A DNA stretch of 64,000 bases from NCBI GenBank assembly GCA_029582265.1, contig CM055816.1, forward strand, positions 31,292,366 through 31,356,365, written 5' to 3'. The notes under the pieces were generated by a model, which saw only the letters and a program-made list of their open reading frames with translations, did no database searches and had not been told where the DNA came from. The position numbers and the translations under genes were made by a program. The stretch comes from Zoroaster sp. YZ-2022. Taxonomy: Eukaryota; Echinodermata; Asteroidea; Forcipulatida; Zoroasteridae. Below are positions 11,821 through 24,764 of the stretch, piece after piece. Position 1 is the stretch's first letter, and every line of letters begins with the position of its first letter.

Positions 11821-12620
11821 GGGTTTGTCACTTTGAATGCCTGCTATAAACCTTAGAAATGCTACTAATGATTTGCTTTAACGGTACCCTTTGATGGCAT
11901 CGGATACGGTCGGATAGATCCAGTACAATAGGCTGAGCCACATCGGTGAGGGCGCCAATTATTCACTTTTACCCCAATGGAACCATTATTGCCCACTGTG
12001 TATTGTTTGTTCCCCACACACGTCTACCATAGTCACGTTCCCTATCTACAGGCGGTATCATTATGATTGAAGCCATCACATTGTAAGGAACCTGTCTACT
12101 GGTTCAGTTGTACATGTGCCTCATTCTGATTCTCATAGACTAATTCTCAAAACCTATTGCAACCTGAATGATGGAAAGATTAGGTTGAGAACGGATATGG
12201 ATGTGTAAGAAATAGTAATACTTTTTGCATTTTCCAAGATGTTTTGGTTAATTGATGTTTGAAGGTGTTCAAATAAGCCTTGCTATAGATGCAACAAAAA
12301 TCCCACGTCAGAAAAGTGCTAAGCCTGCTACTGCTGGTCGCAACTAAATCTATCAGCTAGAACAATTATGTTTCTTTTGTTTACTACTGTGGGCAATATC
12401 ATCCATTATAATGTTAAAGTTTTTGTTGAATTTAAGCATGGTTAGGGATAAGCCCCATCTTATCAGTCATTCTGATATCTGGCCCTTAAAACTGCATGAA
12501 AATATTACAGCTCAACAACTTTGGTTTTAACTTATGATCATGTGTCTGCTGACAGTTGTATGGAGAAAGTTTGGTCATATTATACACTAATAATCATATC
12601 AAGTCCAGTTAAACTTACAC
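11821..12620. repeat. Duplicated block 2, copy A
   Basis: Direct-orientation copy at 17518-18260. Shared landmarks in order are CAATAGGCTGA.CCAC, GAGGGCGCCAATTATTCA, AGCCATCACATTGTAAG and TAGGGATAAGCCCCATCTTA. Together with block 1 it indicates a tandem duplication of a larger region. Confidence 0.8.
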
Positions 12621-12639
12621 TGCACTAATGCAACTAGAG

Positions 12640-14100
12640 GTATTGAGTTTGTTAACAACAAACTCGAGGTGTTCGATTGTGCATCATATGTACGTGATGA
12701 CGTCATCACCTAAATTTGTTAAAAGACAAGAGTTACTTCAGGAGATATGAGTTTTCATAATATATAATTAAAATACCACATATTGTGTTATACTGAATAC
12801 ATTAACTTCCTGTTCAGTCATCCCATATAATTTTAAATTATTTTAACCTTAACTTCCGGTTCAATCATGTGACGTCATTCATACTTCAGAAAATATTTCC
12901 TCATAATATGGGTGTCAATTGTGCCAAATTTGGTAAAATTCTGTCTAATGTTTTCTCAAGACAGCAAAAGGTGACTTTTTTAAACCTGCCACTTTTTTAA
13001 AACTTGAACTTCCAGTTTGGACCGGAAATAAGAGTCAATAAGGTCATGTCTTTGTATCAAATGTCGAGTTCTCCATGTTCTGTATGATTATGAATGAATC
13101 AAGAAATTATCTATTGTGATTCACAAGATATAAAATATATTGTTTTATTATAATTAATTATGTAATAATTCATTAGATGACCTCACTATGACGTCACAAC
13201 GTTACCTGGAACTATATGCTAAAATCTAACGATTTGTTAAGCTTTAAGGTTCTTTGAACTCCGCAACTATGTTTTGACTGTACAAATACATTTACAGATT
13301 AACAGTCCATTTTCGTAGTTTACAGAGAGCCTACGTTCGTACAGACAAGGTACAACAATGAAATGTAACATGGTGAACATATATTCATGAGCAATCGAAT
13401 AGCCAATAAGAACAATATAAATTTGTTATGATGCAAATATATCCAATCACGATGCGCAGAAAGAGACACGTGATCCTCAAACACAGCCATCATCAGCACC
13501 ACTCAGTCTCACAGCTGTGAATATAAAGTCTAAAAGTATAACAATAATACACTTTGACTGGTGTAAAAATAAGTCACGAAGGATTGTACACTATGAGCTA
13601 GCATTAAGTATCTGGAAACATCAACACTAAACTATCGATTACTGTCCATAATGACACAATTATTCTTCTTCATGATCATGACAAAATAACATTAATAGTT
13701 TGGTTCAATTTCTGAGGTGGGGGCGCTGTGATCTGTGATGATGTCATGAAACATTTTTGGAAAAGTCACTAGTGACTTTATGAATGAAGAAAAAACTTAC
13801 TTTTACAAACACCACAATAATACTTAAATGTTTAGGCCTTAATCTTTTTATTTATTTATTTGTTTTTGCTGTTTTTAGATTTCTATCAAAGACAAAAAAT
13901 ATAATGAAACATATCATTTGGTTTTTGCATAAATTAAAATGAAAAAAAGACCTGCACTAACCATTTAGAAATTTGCTAACCGGCTAACCAAAACCAATAT
14001 CTAAAAATAAACACCCAACAATTTTGGAAAACGTTACTAACCATTTTGTTGTTCTAGACGCTTTTTCTGCCACATTAGTTATTATAAAACAATCATTGTT
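12640..14100. other. Non-coding region between duplicated blocks
   Basis: AT-rich; contains the 12-bp palindrome GATGACGTCATC at about 12697. No coding or repeat signal that I can support. Confidence 0.5.
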
Positions 14101-14567
14101 GACGGAATATCAGTCTTTCAGAACAATCGTTGAAATTAAAAGAAAATTGCCTGTACATAACGCATTGATGTTATTAATTAGCTGTAAGAGGTCATCTACA
14201 ATTTAAGACATTTTCAAAGGAGAATAATGGGCGTTTTTGGAATTTTTTTAAGTGTTTTCTTGAAAATGTTGAATAACAATAAACGCGCCATTTCAAGGGA
14301 GGTTAGAGGTATGTCGAAAATGTTGGATAGCCTTAATTAAAATCAGTAATATTGTTGAAAAAACATGGTTCGAATCATATGAAATAAACTGAGTGATAGA
14401 AACAGAATACTTTTATGTTTTCTTTCATTTCTGAGTTTGTGTATAACGAAGTCTTCTAAACTTGACCACGTGACCTGACAGATCAGGACAGACAGTGACA
14501 GGAGGTTTACAGAGACTATAGATAACTAAATCTCTCTCTGACATTATTGAAGGGACATCTAACATAA
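14101..14567. repeat. Duplicated block 1, copy B
   Basis: See copy A at 10132-10548. This copy runs into CCCTTTCAGTACC, the end of a piggyBac-like element, at 14568. Confidence 0.8.
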
Positions 14568-16900
14568 CCCTTTCAGTACCAAGACCAATTTTTCAATTAT
14601 GCCTTGGGTACCACACTCATTTCTTTTCATGTCTACTTGGTTACCACATGACTTTTGGCAAGTTTCATTGTATAGCGCCCTCACATGTTGATACAATGCA
14701 AGGCAATTTCTCTATTGTTAACATAGGTGTCATAATGAATTACTCTCACAGCCATGAAATCAACTTTATAATAAAAGACCAATTATGTTGACCTACATTA
14801 AAATGGCAAAACACTGTTATTGGGGTTTATTAAGTATTATGTGACTTATACAGAAAGGAAACTGAATGTACAATTTTTTAATCTATTTTGTTTGAGCAAA
14901 AAAGACTGAACAGGACTTGAACCCATTCCTGAACTCCTTCCCCGTTCAATGTTGGAAAATCTGGGCTTGCGGTGTGCGTGCATCACATCAACATTGAAGC
15001 AGAGGGAGGTGAATTAAATGAAATCACATGCATACAATCAAAAGTAGTTGGGCACAGACAGATCATTGGGTATGAAAATTCTCAAAACAGGGAACAACAC
15101 ACATTGGCTTATTACACTGTTTACAGATCATACGCGTTTGTGTTCTCTTTGCCCTCGTACTGCAAACAACACAGTCACGTTTTTGCTAGAGACATTTTTC
15201 CAGGATAGTGTTGACATGAAAAGGGCCTGGACGAACATGGAAGTTGGCTTGCATGCTGTACGGGGTTGTACTTCCGGGTGGATAAAAGTCCTTCGATGAC
15301 CTTTACCCTAAAATCCAAATTGGAAAGGTGATGGTTTGTAGGTATGGTGTTGTATACCACAGTAGCATTCAGAAAGCAGATGTCAAGAATGTTTACGAAT
15401 ACTCTTTTCCACCATTTCATTGTTCTGTGCGGATGAGAGTAATACTGTACAATTTGTGCTGCCAGATCAGTTCCTCCCATGTATTTATTGTAATCGCAAA
15501 CTATAGAAGGTTTTTTAATCTCGCGATGTCCGGTTAAACTGTTTTTACTACGAATCTGCTTAGTGGTGACACTGCAATTCCCGTAATTTGTCAAGAGAGT
15601 TACGCGCTTTGTGTCTTGCCAGACGACGCAAAGTTGGCCTGCTGCGTTTTGTATAAAACCGGGGGTCTTCTGTTTTTTTCATTGGGAACTTTTTGGGATG
15701 AGCAAAATCAGGAATTCCTTGTGTGGTGTAGCGCACAGTTCCACAAACTTCAAATCCTAGCTGTGATAACTTGGAGACCAGAGCTGGGCTATTGTACCAA
15801 TTATCCATGAAAATGACATGACTCTTGTGTTCCAGTCCTTTCACTAGATCCAAGACAACCTGGCCTGGTGCATGAAGAACGGATGGATGATGTGTTGCCA
15901 TGGTTGCAGCATGCACAGTGGAGGGTTGAATTGTTGCTGTGCTTGGCCGAGACCCTGTGAACATCTTCCAAGCACACGTATACCCGGATTCGGACTCATT
16001 TAAAGAGAAGCATTTCAGTCCCCACTTGTTGGCCTTTCGCGGTAAGTACTGCTTAAAGCTCAGTCGTCCTTTAAACTTCACCATACTCTCGTCTGGTGAG
16101 AGGTTTCGTCCAGGGCTGTATATTTTGAGAAAGGTTGGCAGTACAATGTCGAGTAAAGGGCGAAGTTTTGCCAGTTTGTCGGCAGGGCTGTCGACTTGAG
16201 CTCTGTTGTTGGCTAGGTGAAAAATTGCAGTGAATCTGTTGCGGGACATAGATGACGGATATACCGGACTTCGAAGGACATCCGACATGGACCAGTGCAT
16301 GCTGTATCGAGGCCTTTTGTTGATGCCCATGCAAAGTAATAATGCCACGAATGCCATCATTTCGGGAATATTTGTTGGAGTCCAAGCAGACTGACGATTG
16401 GTTGGGTTTGCGGGCAAAGTTTGCTCAGCATATCGATTTGTCTCCGTCACCATCAGCTCCCAGGTGGCTTGACAGAAGTACAGTTGAAAAATTTGTAAAG
16501 GTGTACAGTTACTCAAATCTTCAGTAGTTCCCCTGTTTCCACTGAATTGCATGGGTTTCTTCGTGTATGCGTTAGTTTCACACCAACCAGACCGGTAGTT
16601 TGGCTTTTCCGATGATGATGATGATGTCGGGACGCATTCCTCTTCACTATCATCCGATTCCAGTGTAGAATGCTCGTCAGAAGACATATCTGACCCACTA
16701 TCTGCGAAGATTTCTTCCAAAATATGTTTGTTTAGGTCTGAAAAAATACATAGATTTGCATATTCCTCAAAATATAAATGTACAATGCAATGGATCTGCG
16801 CATGTCTCGTCCACACTTGTATATTACGTTTAAACAAATATTTGTCCCGAGAATAGGTTGAGACGAGAAGACAGTGAACGAGGAGAAAGACCGCCCTCTA
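14568..16900 (-). mobile_element. piggyBac-like DNA transposon, one end visible
   Basis: The left boundary is defined by loss of similarity to duplicated block 1, right after an ATAA (TTAA-like) target. It starts CCCTTTCAGTACC, the CCC-type terminus of piggyBac elements. The transposase lies inside on the minus strand. I could not find the matching right inverted repeat, so the right border is approximate, and the element may have lost its 5' end. Confidence 0.7.
15063..16837 (-). pseudogene. piggyBac-type DDD transposase, frameshifted
   Basis: Cut-and-paste transposase that would act at TTAA sites. The N-terminus is acidic and Ser-rich (MSSDEHSTLESDDSEEE), as usual; that inner ATG is the likelier start, and a TTTTTTCAG acceptor upstream hints at a 5' intron. 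The DDD triad is visible: D in LSPDESMVKFKGR, D in VIFMDNWYNSP, D in CDYNKYMGGTDLA. Two frame changes interrupt it: one in a G5 run at about 15661, before the block WQDTKRVTLLTNYGNCS, and one near 15185. Beyond the second, the C-terminal zinc-binding domain remains readable (CVVCS...CKQCNKPMCVVPCFENFH), ending at a stop at 15063-15065. All domains are present, so only small indels separate it from a full-length frame. Confidence 0.88.
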
Positions 16901-17517
16901 TCGCCGTCGTCGTTTCATCAGTTATCAGCATCTCTCACTGTAAAACAGTACCCGGATCTAGGTAGGGATGCAAAACAGGGTGAGCGTAGGCTCGGTAAAA
17001 CATGGGGATGGGTGATGATTAGGTGGTTGCCCCTCTCCCCCCACCCCAGTGTGGTACCTGTTTGAGTTTTTTTTTTTTTTCAGACCAGATACAACCGCCT
17101 ATAAAGTATGCACATGCACATACAAAACAGATTTTGGACTCTATTTTTATTATTTTCTTTAGAAAAATATCCACAGCCGTGAAGTGCTGTTATGCTAACC
17201 AGTGTTACCTCTGACTTCATTTTTAACAACAAAGTGAAGAAAAAACTTCACAAACAATGAAACAAAATCTACCTCAAATCGATCTCGGTCCAAGGCGAAC
17301 GTCTCTGTCACTATACTGGGCAACTACACTAGCTATAGACGACCGGCAATCGGTGATTAATTAGATATTAATTCCTTCTTATAAACAGGGCTGTCCTTAA
17401 CACCTGTCTGTCTGCCAGGGGCAGGTTAATTTGGTATAACCTTCTAAATTCAGTTATCTGGCCAATTGGTTCAAACTTTCCGACCTGTTTTTGTCAGGCT
17501 ACAAACAGTATTATGTT
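16901..17517. other. Non-coding, flank of piggyBac element
   Basis: No gene. Contains a T-run near 17069. The missing piggyBac terminus would be expected here but was not seen. Confidence 0.45.
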
Positions 17518-18260
17518 GGGTTTGTCAGTTTGAAGACATGCTTATAAACCTATAAAATTCGCGACAATAGGCTGAACCACGTCGTTGAGGGCGCCAATTA
17601 TTCAATTGTTGTTTTATCCCCAATGGAACATTATTGGCCATTTTGTATTGTTATTTTCCTCACATGCTTCTGTCATAGTCACGTATCTACAGGCGGTACT
17701 GTTATGACTGGAGCCATCACATTGTAAGAAACCTGTCTACTGGGTCAGTTGTACATGTGCCTCATTCTGATTCTCATAGACTTGTGTACAGAAAAGCAAA
17801 GATGGCTTCGGTTTATTAATTTAATAAAAGTAATTACACCTATAGGATGGAATGGAATGATTCGGTTGACAAGGGATATGGATGTGTAAGAAATATTAAT
17901 ATTTTCTAAAATGTTTTGGCTAATTGATGTTTGAAATAAGCCTTGCTATAGATGCAACAAAAATCCCACCTCGCCTGCTGCTGCTGGTCGCAACTAAATC
18001 TATCAGCTAGAACAATTATGTTTCTTTTGTTTACTACTGTGGGTAATATCATCCATTATAATGTTAAAGTTCTTGTTGAATTTAAGCATGGTTAGGGATA
18101 AGCCCCATCTTATCAGTTATTCTGACATCTAGTCCTTAAATAACCGTCTGAAAATATTACAGCTCAACAACTTTGGTTTTAACTTAAAATGCGTCTGATG
18201 ACAGTTGTATAGAGAAAGTTTGGTTATAAAAATACACACTGGTATGTGATATCATTTCCA
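17518..18260. repeat. Duplicated block 2, copy B
   Basis: Direct copy of 11821-12620 with small indels; similarity starts at GGGTTTGTCA.TTTGAA. Confidence 0.8.
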
Positions 18261-18739
18261 GTTAAACTTACACTTCTCTCCGTAATATAATGCACAGAAA
18301 ATACCAATATAACATAATAACAATTAATTGATCATAATTTGCCATGGGGTGACAACTTGAGTGTATAAAAATTATAAACTTCCAAACAGCGCCACCTATT
18401 TCGCAACTTTATTTGGAACTCCACTGTGAGCGAAACAATCTAGGTCAACTTTGATCAGTACACGTTAATTGACTGCCGCAATTACAGCTGGTCTGGGTTC
18501 AAGCCACGGTCAAACTAGTGCCATATTCCAACCTTAAGCTACTGGGTAATTCAATACGTCTGCCATGTACATGTACATGGAATACGAAAACAGGGTCAAT
18601 ATTGATGTCACTTTAAAAGGGAAATCCCCGGACAACATCTGGAAATATGAATATTCATAAGGATAGCTATGTGCTAGCCAATCAAACGATTCGTTTGACA
18701 TGTACATGGTTGATCGTTTGACACGCGCCACCAGCAGGC

Positions 18740-18792
18740 AGGTAGGCGGAAAATGAGACCATGCACAGGACGGACGTCACTGTTATGAATAA
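18740..18792 (+). repeat. Left 53-bp terminal inverted repeat
   Basis: Begins AGGTAGGCGGAAAATGAGAC and ends CACTGTTATGAATAA. Identical in reverse complement to 38213-38265 without a mismatch, then both sides diverge. It contains the palindromic core GACGTC. Confidence 0.85.
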
Positions 18793-21164
18793 ACATTTTG
18801 GGTCATCGGGTCGGGTTATATTTGCATATGCATTCTTGATGTGTGTGTGTGTACTGTGACGACGACGCATCGTCGGTAGCACAGTATTTATGCATGGCGC
18901 TTTTCTACACGTTTTATGTAATAAATAATAGAGCTCATCAGTGTTTGTGATCATTGGAATGAAGGGAATACAAAACATATCACTATTAACACAAAACATA
19001 TCACTATTAACATGGAGGAAGATGTAGTTTCGTCATGGTATTAACACCTGCACAGCTACAAATTTGCTCTATGGACGAACTATATTCTCTTGTTTATGTT
19101 CTCTTTCCTTCATTTATTTATCTAAAATGTCTCCATTTGAAGAAATTCAACATGTACCTCCATGGTCTCACATAATTCCCTACACACATCCACATTCCCT
19201 ACTTGTTGGGGGTTGGGCTTCCAGTAATTTAAGAACCTTTATACAGGCATGGAGGAAGCCACGATACAGGCAAATTTTATTGCATTGTATGTTGAATTGT
19301 TTTTTATTGGTTTAGTGGGTTGCATAATTCTGGTGTTCTGGAATATGAGAAAATGAGTGAGGTGGTTAGGTTGGTAGGCCTTAAATTTGTATCAAGAACT
19401 TTTTCAAAGTGAATGATCCAGGGTGACCCCCATATTTAACAACAAATTATGATGTCAAATGTTGAACATTGACAGTTTAGTTCTGGTTTTAATGACCATG
19501 AAAATGTCCCATCATACAGCAAAGTAATAAATTTGTTCATATATGAAGGCATATGTGACCCCTCACACAACTCCCACCCCTGGGCCGTATCCCTGTGTTA
19601 TCAGGGGCAATCATTAATTTTATTCACAGGTTTAATCGGTCTTTAAAAATTAAAGATAAGCATCCAAAGTCATACCCATCTCAGTGTTGTTGAAAACTAT
19701 AGATTCCATTCTTTCATTGGGTCTGTTTCCTTACAATCCGTATCATTACTAAATAAAATTAAAGGCGCAAAACAAAAGATATGTGATTTATGAAAAGTCT
19801 GTTCAACTTTTAATAGTAGTATACTATTGGTGCTTTACACTCATATCTTTTAACTTCCTCTCAGATTATTATGTGTACATTTTAAATCATTCATCCAACC
19901 AAATCTAAAATGTCTTTACATTGGCATTTTGTACAAGCATGTACACAATCAAATTGACAGGTCATGTCACAATTACTTGAAAAATACTACATGTATATTA
20001 TCAAACAAATTAAGTTTAGACCTCCCCAAAAATCACCCATTTCTTTCTATTGAATAAGAGCGTCAGACGGAGGTGACTTTTGTGTGCAATAGACCATGGA
20101 TACAACTATACTGTATAGCCCCTTAAAAATGATTGACTTGAACAGAACCAACCAGTCTCTTTCAATTTAATTACTTGTTTTCACCAACGACCTGCATGTT
20201 CCACTTCTCCTACAGTAGAGCCATGTTTGACAACACAGTAGAGGACAGCGGGCCAATTTCATATAACTGCTTTACCAAAGAATTTGCGCTTTTACAGTAG
20301 TAGAAAACAATTATTTTCACGGTTAGCAAGGAATGGTGATTTGAGTGTGTGTGTTTCATGAAACTAGACATCGTAGCCCTTGGTAAGCGGAAAATAATGG
20401 TTAAAAGTGCAGACTGCAGCAGTTATTAGCAGCTGCAATAAATCAGGCCTTGCTTTTTGTTTTCCATTAGTTTGACTTACTTCAGCAACATCCCATTAGT
20501 TTATTACTCAAAATCTGTCAAAACCTACAGGGTACACTTACTAGCAGGTGTTAAACAATAAAATATACGTTTTTGTACAATCAATAGTTTAAGTATTTCT
20601 AGTCAGTGTCATATGTATTGTGCCATGCCCTTATTATTTTTTTTGCACACGATATAAAATTCAAACCACTCATTCATGAAAAAGGACACTCCACGGTTTT
20701 GTGTTGTAAGGTTTTAAAGGTATAATACATCATTGTTTTTTGGAACAATGCATTCATTTCAATCATCTAGGTTAACTCAAAATACATACAGCGAATAGAG
20801 AGCTAGCACTGGATGATCACTAGTACCCTGCACCATAGCTCTGATTCACATCGAAGAACTAAACAGTATAAATTTCTTCAAAATCGGTGTTCACGTTTTC
20901 ACTAGAAAACTGCAAATAATAGTTTCTGTTTTTTGTACATGATCACATTGTGTTGATTTTGATTGTTCTTGAAGATGACAGCATTTAGAGGTAAATATTT
21001 CACAGGAAGATTGGTGTAAGTATAAACTTTATAAACAGCAAGCTTTCACACTGAAACTGAACACATTTTTGTTTTTGTCTTCACCAATCCTGTATCATAC
21101 CTTTAAACGGCAGTCACAAATTAAAATACAGGATCTTTATTCACATATATCTTAATTCTTGAAG
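18793..21164. other. 3' non-coding part of the giant element
   Basis: 2.4 kb between the left terminal repeat and the stop of the MULE-ULP1 gene. It contains a (GT)n tract near 18838-18850 and the imperfect palindrome GACGACGACGCATCGTCGG next to it. A 62-codon plus-strand frame at 19127-19315 has no recognisable motif. Confidence 0.5.
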
Positions 21165-21453
21165 TCACTCATATTGTGCAATGCATATAGGGCAAATGAA
21201 GTCTGCTTTTGGTTTGTGACTGATAGCCACACATAAAAAGTGTGACCATCTACCGCACACATCACAGTGGACCCACATCTGCTTTTGTTTTGATTGTAAG
21301 GCAACCAACCATATCGCATCTATAACGTTGTGATGGTGGTTCTACAGCTGCTTCAATTAGCTGACCAAGTACAAATTTCCTCATCAATGTTGGAAATCGG
21401 TTGTCTATTGTGGCCAGCTCATCCCGCATCCCCTTTGTCAGAGCTAACGCATT
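21165..21453 (-). pseudogene. MULE-ULP1 gene, last exon: ULP1 tail and PHD-like finger, frameshifted
   Basis: Acceptor TATATTTTCAG; starts NALALTKGMRDELATI in phase with the protease, giving its C-terminal helices. A first zinc pair (CDMVGC) follows. The frame then runs to a stop at 21262, but one frame over the rest of a PHD-like finger is intact: MWVHCDVCGRWSHFLCV, then FICPICI, stop at 21165-21167. A small indel near 21285-21300 therefore breaks a C4HC3-like finger, which in relatives reads histone tails. Confidence 0.75.
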
Positions 21454-21542
21454 CTGAAAATATAAATATAACCAACAGTAAGTAATAACTTGCAATCAAA
21501 ATAAATATCGTACAATTCACTATTTATAGACTTGACATAGCC

Positions 21543-23125
21543 GAACATCCCCGGTAGACTGCATCCCCAGTAGACTGACATCCCCAGAAGAATGACATCC
21601 CCAGTAGAGTGACATCCCCAGTAGAGTGACATCCCCAGTAGAGTGACATCCCAAGTAGAGTGACATCCCCAGTAGAGGTGGCCCCAGTGAGTGACACCCC
21701 AGTAGAGTGACACCCCAGTGAGTGACACCCCAGTGAGTGACACCCCCAGTGAGGTGACACCCCAGTGAGAGTGACACCCCAGTGAGTGACACAGTGAGTG
21801 ACACCCCAGTAGAGTGACACCCCAGTGGAGTGACACCCCCAGTGAGGTGACACCCCAGTGGGTGACACCCCAGTGAGTGACACCCCAGTGAGTGACACCC
21901 CCGGTAGAGTGACACCCCAGTGAGTGACACCCCAGTAGAGTGACACCCCAGTGAGTGACACCCCAGTAGAGTGACACCCCAGTGAGTGACATCCCCAGTG
22001 AGGTGACATCCCCAGTAGAGTGACACCCCAGTAGAGTGACACCCCAGTGGAGTGACACCCCAGTGAGTGACACCCCAGTGAGTGACACCCCCAGTAGAGT
22101 GACACCCCAGTGAGGTGACACCCCAGTAGAGTGACATCCCCAGTGAGTGACACCCCAGTGAGTGACACCCCAGTAGAGTGACACCCCCAGTGAGTGACAC
22201 CCCCAGTGAGTGACACCCCAGTAGAGGTGACACCCCCAGTAGAGTGACACCCCCAGTAGAGTGACACCCCCAGTAGAGTGACACCCCCAGTAGAGTGACA
22301 TCCCCAGTAGAGTGACATCCCCAGTAGGGTGACATCCCCAGTAGGGTGACATCCCCAGTAGGGTGACATCCCAAGTAGGGTGACATCCCAAGTAGGGTGA
22401 CATCCCAGTAGGGTGACATCCCCAGTAGGGTGACACCCCCAGTAGGGTGACACCCCCAGTAGAGTGACACCCCCTTTAGAGTGACACCCACATTAGAGTG
22501 ACACCCCCAATAGAGTGACACCCCCAGTAGAATGACACCCCCAGTAGAATGACACCCCCAGTAGAATGACACCCCCAGTAGAATGACACCCCCAGTAGAA
22601 TGACACCCCCAGTAGAGTGACATCCCCAGTAGAGTGACATCCCCAGTAGAGTGACATCCCCAGTGAGTGACATCCCCAGTGAGGTGACACCCCAAGTGGA
22701 ATGACATCCCCAGTAGAATGACATCCCAGTGAGAATGACATCCCCAGTAGAATGACATCCCAGTATAATGACACCCCCAGTAGAGTGACATCCCAGTGAG
22801 TGACATCCCCAGTAGGTGACATCCCCAGTAGAGTGACATCCCCAGTGAGGTGACATCCCCAGTGAGTGACATCCCAGTGAGTGACACCCCCAGTGAATGA
22901 CACCCCCAGTAGAGTGACATCCCCAGTAGAATGACATCCCCAGTAGAATGACATCCCCAGTAGAATGACATCCCCAGTAGAATGACATCCCCAGTAGAAT
23001 GACATCCCCAGTAGAATGACATCCCCAGTAGAATGACATCCCCAGTAGAATGACACCCCCACTAGAATGACACCCCCCGGTAGAATGACACCCCCGGTAG
23101 AATGACATCCCCAGTAGTGTGACAT
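21543..23125 (-). repeat. 17-bp minisatellite array A, in the last intron
   Basis: About 1.6 kb of TCTACTGGGGATGTCAC units as read on the minus strand. The middle (about 21680-22250) is dominated by shorter units of about 15-16 bp lacking part of CTACT. It fills most of the intron between 21453 and 23172. All three frames stay open because the unit holds no stop and 17 is not a multiple of 3; the long open frames here are not genes. Confidence 0.95.
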
Positions 23126-23171
23126 CCCCAGAAGACTAACATGAACTCAAATTAATTAAAATTCAACTTAC

Positions 23172-23289
23172 CAACATAACAAATGGTCCACAGCTATGAC
23201 CATCATTTTGTTGTGCAGATGTCAGCAAGTAATCATTAGTCCATGTACCAAGCTCCCCAACCCTTTTTGCGCGGATTGACATGAACTTC
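23172..23289 (-). CDS. MULE-ULP1 gene, ULP1 exon 4 (catalytic Gln and Cys)
   Basis: Encodes SAQQNDGHSCGPFVML: the oxyanion Gln and nucleophile Cys (codon 23190-23192) of C48 peptidases, where most family members have DCG and this one SCG. Donor TTG|GTAAGT. The protease would remove SUMO/ubiquitin-like modifiers; its substrate is unknown. The next intron is filled by a 17-bp minisatellite. Confidence 0.88.
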
Positions 23290-23901
23290 CTAAAGTTGAA
23301 TAACGAGTACAAAACAAATTAATCCAAGCCTCATAAACAAAGAATCTTGGAAAATTTGATAACTCAAACTATACGTTTCTTTCAGTTCAGGCATATGACC
23401 AATAGTAATACATGTACACTGTGCTACTGTCCCAGCCGTGAAATACATAACCATATACCACAAACCACATAACCCATATCTCACGGTGCGTATTGCTGTT
23501 CCAGCGTACATATGCGTGCTTAAGCAATAACATAAGCGGAGCCAACAACCGTTGTTCAAAAAATCAAAAAATCAAAAAATTAACAGTGAACGTGTACCAG
23601 CACGGCAGTCCTAAAAAAAAACTGTAATTGCTTTAGCTAGTTGAAATTACTCGTTGTTGGAAGCGGTTAAATAGCAGTTAAATAGGTTAGCCGTGAAAGG
23701 TTAAATAGAATATCTCGTTAGTTTCATTTTCTTTGTTTACCTTTGTTTGATATCAAGGCCTTTAAGCAACAAATATAAGGATATCAAATTTTTAAGCTGG
23801 AAGATAAATTCATTATCACAAGTGTGCTGTGGAATATGGGACGCAGAAGCACTATTTTTTTTCGTTTTCAAATGCTGCTTGTGGGATAACTGATAACTTA
23901 C

Positions 23902-24056
23902 CTCCACTTGTTCAGATAGATTCTGCTGGTACTTTTATTGGCCAGAGAGTCTAATAATGCCACTCTTTGAGAACGTACATCAGCTGCGATGAGAACCCAG
24001 TGATTTCTATTGACGTTTATGGGCATAAAAATCCACTCATACATGGACATTTTAAC
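23902..24056 (-). CDS. MULE-ULP1 gene, ULP1 exon 3 (catalytic His and Asp)
   Basis: Encodes IFMPINVNRNHWVLIAADV with the catalytic His (codon 24000-24002) and VALLDSLANKST with the catalytic Asp (codon 23949-23951). Donor GGAG|GTAAGT, phase 2 out. Confidence 0.88.
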
Positions 24057-24291
24057 CTGTAAAAAAGAAAATATTTTCTCTTACAAGAAATGCGGACAAC
24101 ATTCAAATATATTACTAATTGTTTTTTCTTTGCTCAATGATGGGTTTGACTTCCATCCCAATGGTCACCAGACTAATCGTCCCAAGCAGACTCTAAGCCA
24201 ATTAATTTTTAAATTAGATGAGTAATTTATATTTAAGGAATGTCATTATAATATTTGGAAATCGATTTTTATGTGACAACAAAACAATTAC

Positions 24292-24423
24292 CTTTTGGTA
24301 GAGAAAGGTGTCAAACTTCCCACTGTCCCACAGAACGGCCACATATGAAGGAAGAACGTAAATATGGCCCAGGTGTTGTTTGTTCAATGTTGTCTTCAAT
24401 AGTGCCAAATATGCATTGATAAC
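24292..24423 (-). CDS. MULE-ULP1 gene, ULP1 exon 2
   Basis: 44 codons, phase 0-0. VINAYLALLKTT follows WLTDK exactly as in ULP1/SENP proteases (WL-D-VIN-Y). Continues HIYVLPSYVAVLWDSGKFD and TFLYQK. Acceptor ATGATTGCAG, donor CAAAAG|GTAATT. Confidence 0.82.
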
Positions 24424-24484
24424 CTGCAATCATAAAACAAAATTTGAGACCAACATACATCACATGTACAACTTTAATATCAGT

Positions 24485-24660
24485 GTTTGAGGTCTAGACC
24501 GAGGTCTTGGTCTCTAGACTAGTCTCGAGACCATATCTTTCAGATCTCAACACTTTTGAGGTCTGGAAATGTTGAGGTCTCGGTCTTGTACTTTTTTGGC
24601 TCGGTCTCGAATAGTTTCAGAGTCAAGACCTTTACTGGACCTCAAGAATGTTTGAAGTCA
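24485..24660. repeat. GAGGTCTCGGTCT-type short-motif repeat
   Basis: Irregular recurrence of GGTCTCGGTCT, GTCTAGACCGAGGTCT and similar words inside an intron between two ULP1-side exons. The motif is partly self-complementary. Confidence 0.6.
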
Positions 24661-24764
24661 ATTTCATGTGTTCGATTAACCACTAAATCACCAGCCAATT
24701 CATAACGCCAAGTGAGTGTCAACAGAATTTCCATAGGGAAAGCTCTCTAGCATATCACACGTAC

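Noticed and set aside
21520..23022. A 500-residue minus-strand open frame of YWGCHSTGDV repeats, and similar frames at 30944-34298
   Set aside because: Pure consequence of a stop-free 17-bp tandem repeat; three overlapping frames are equally open, and the arrays lie between well-defined splice sites.
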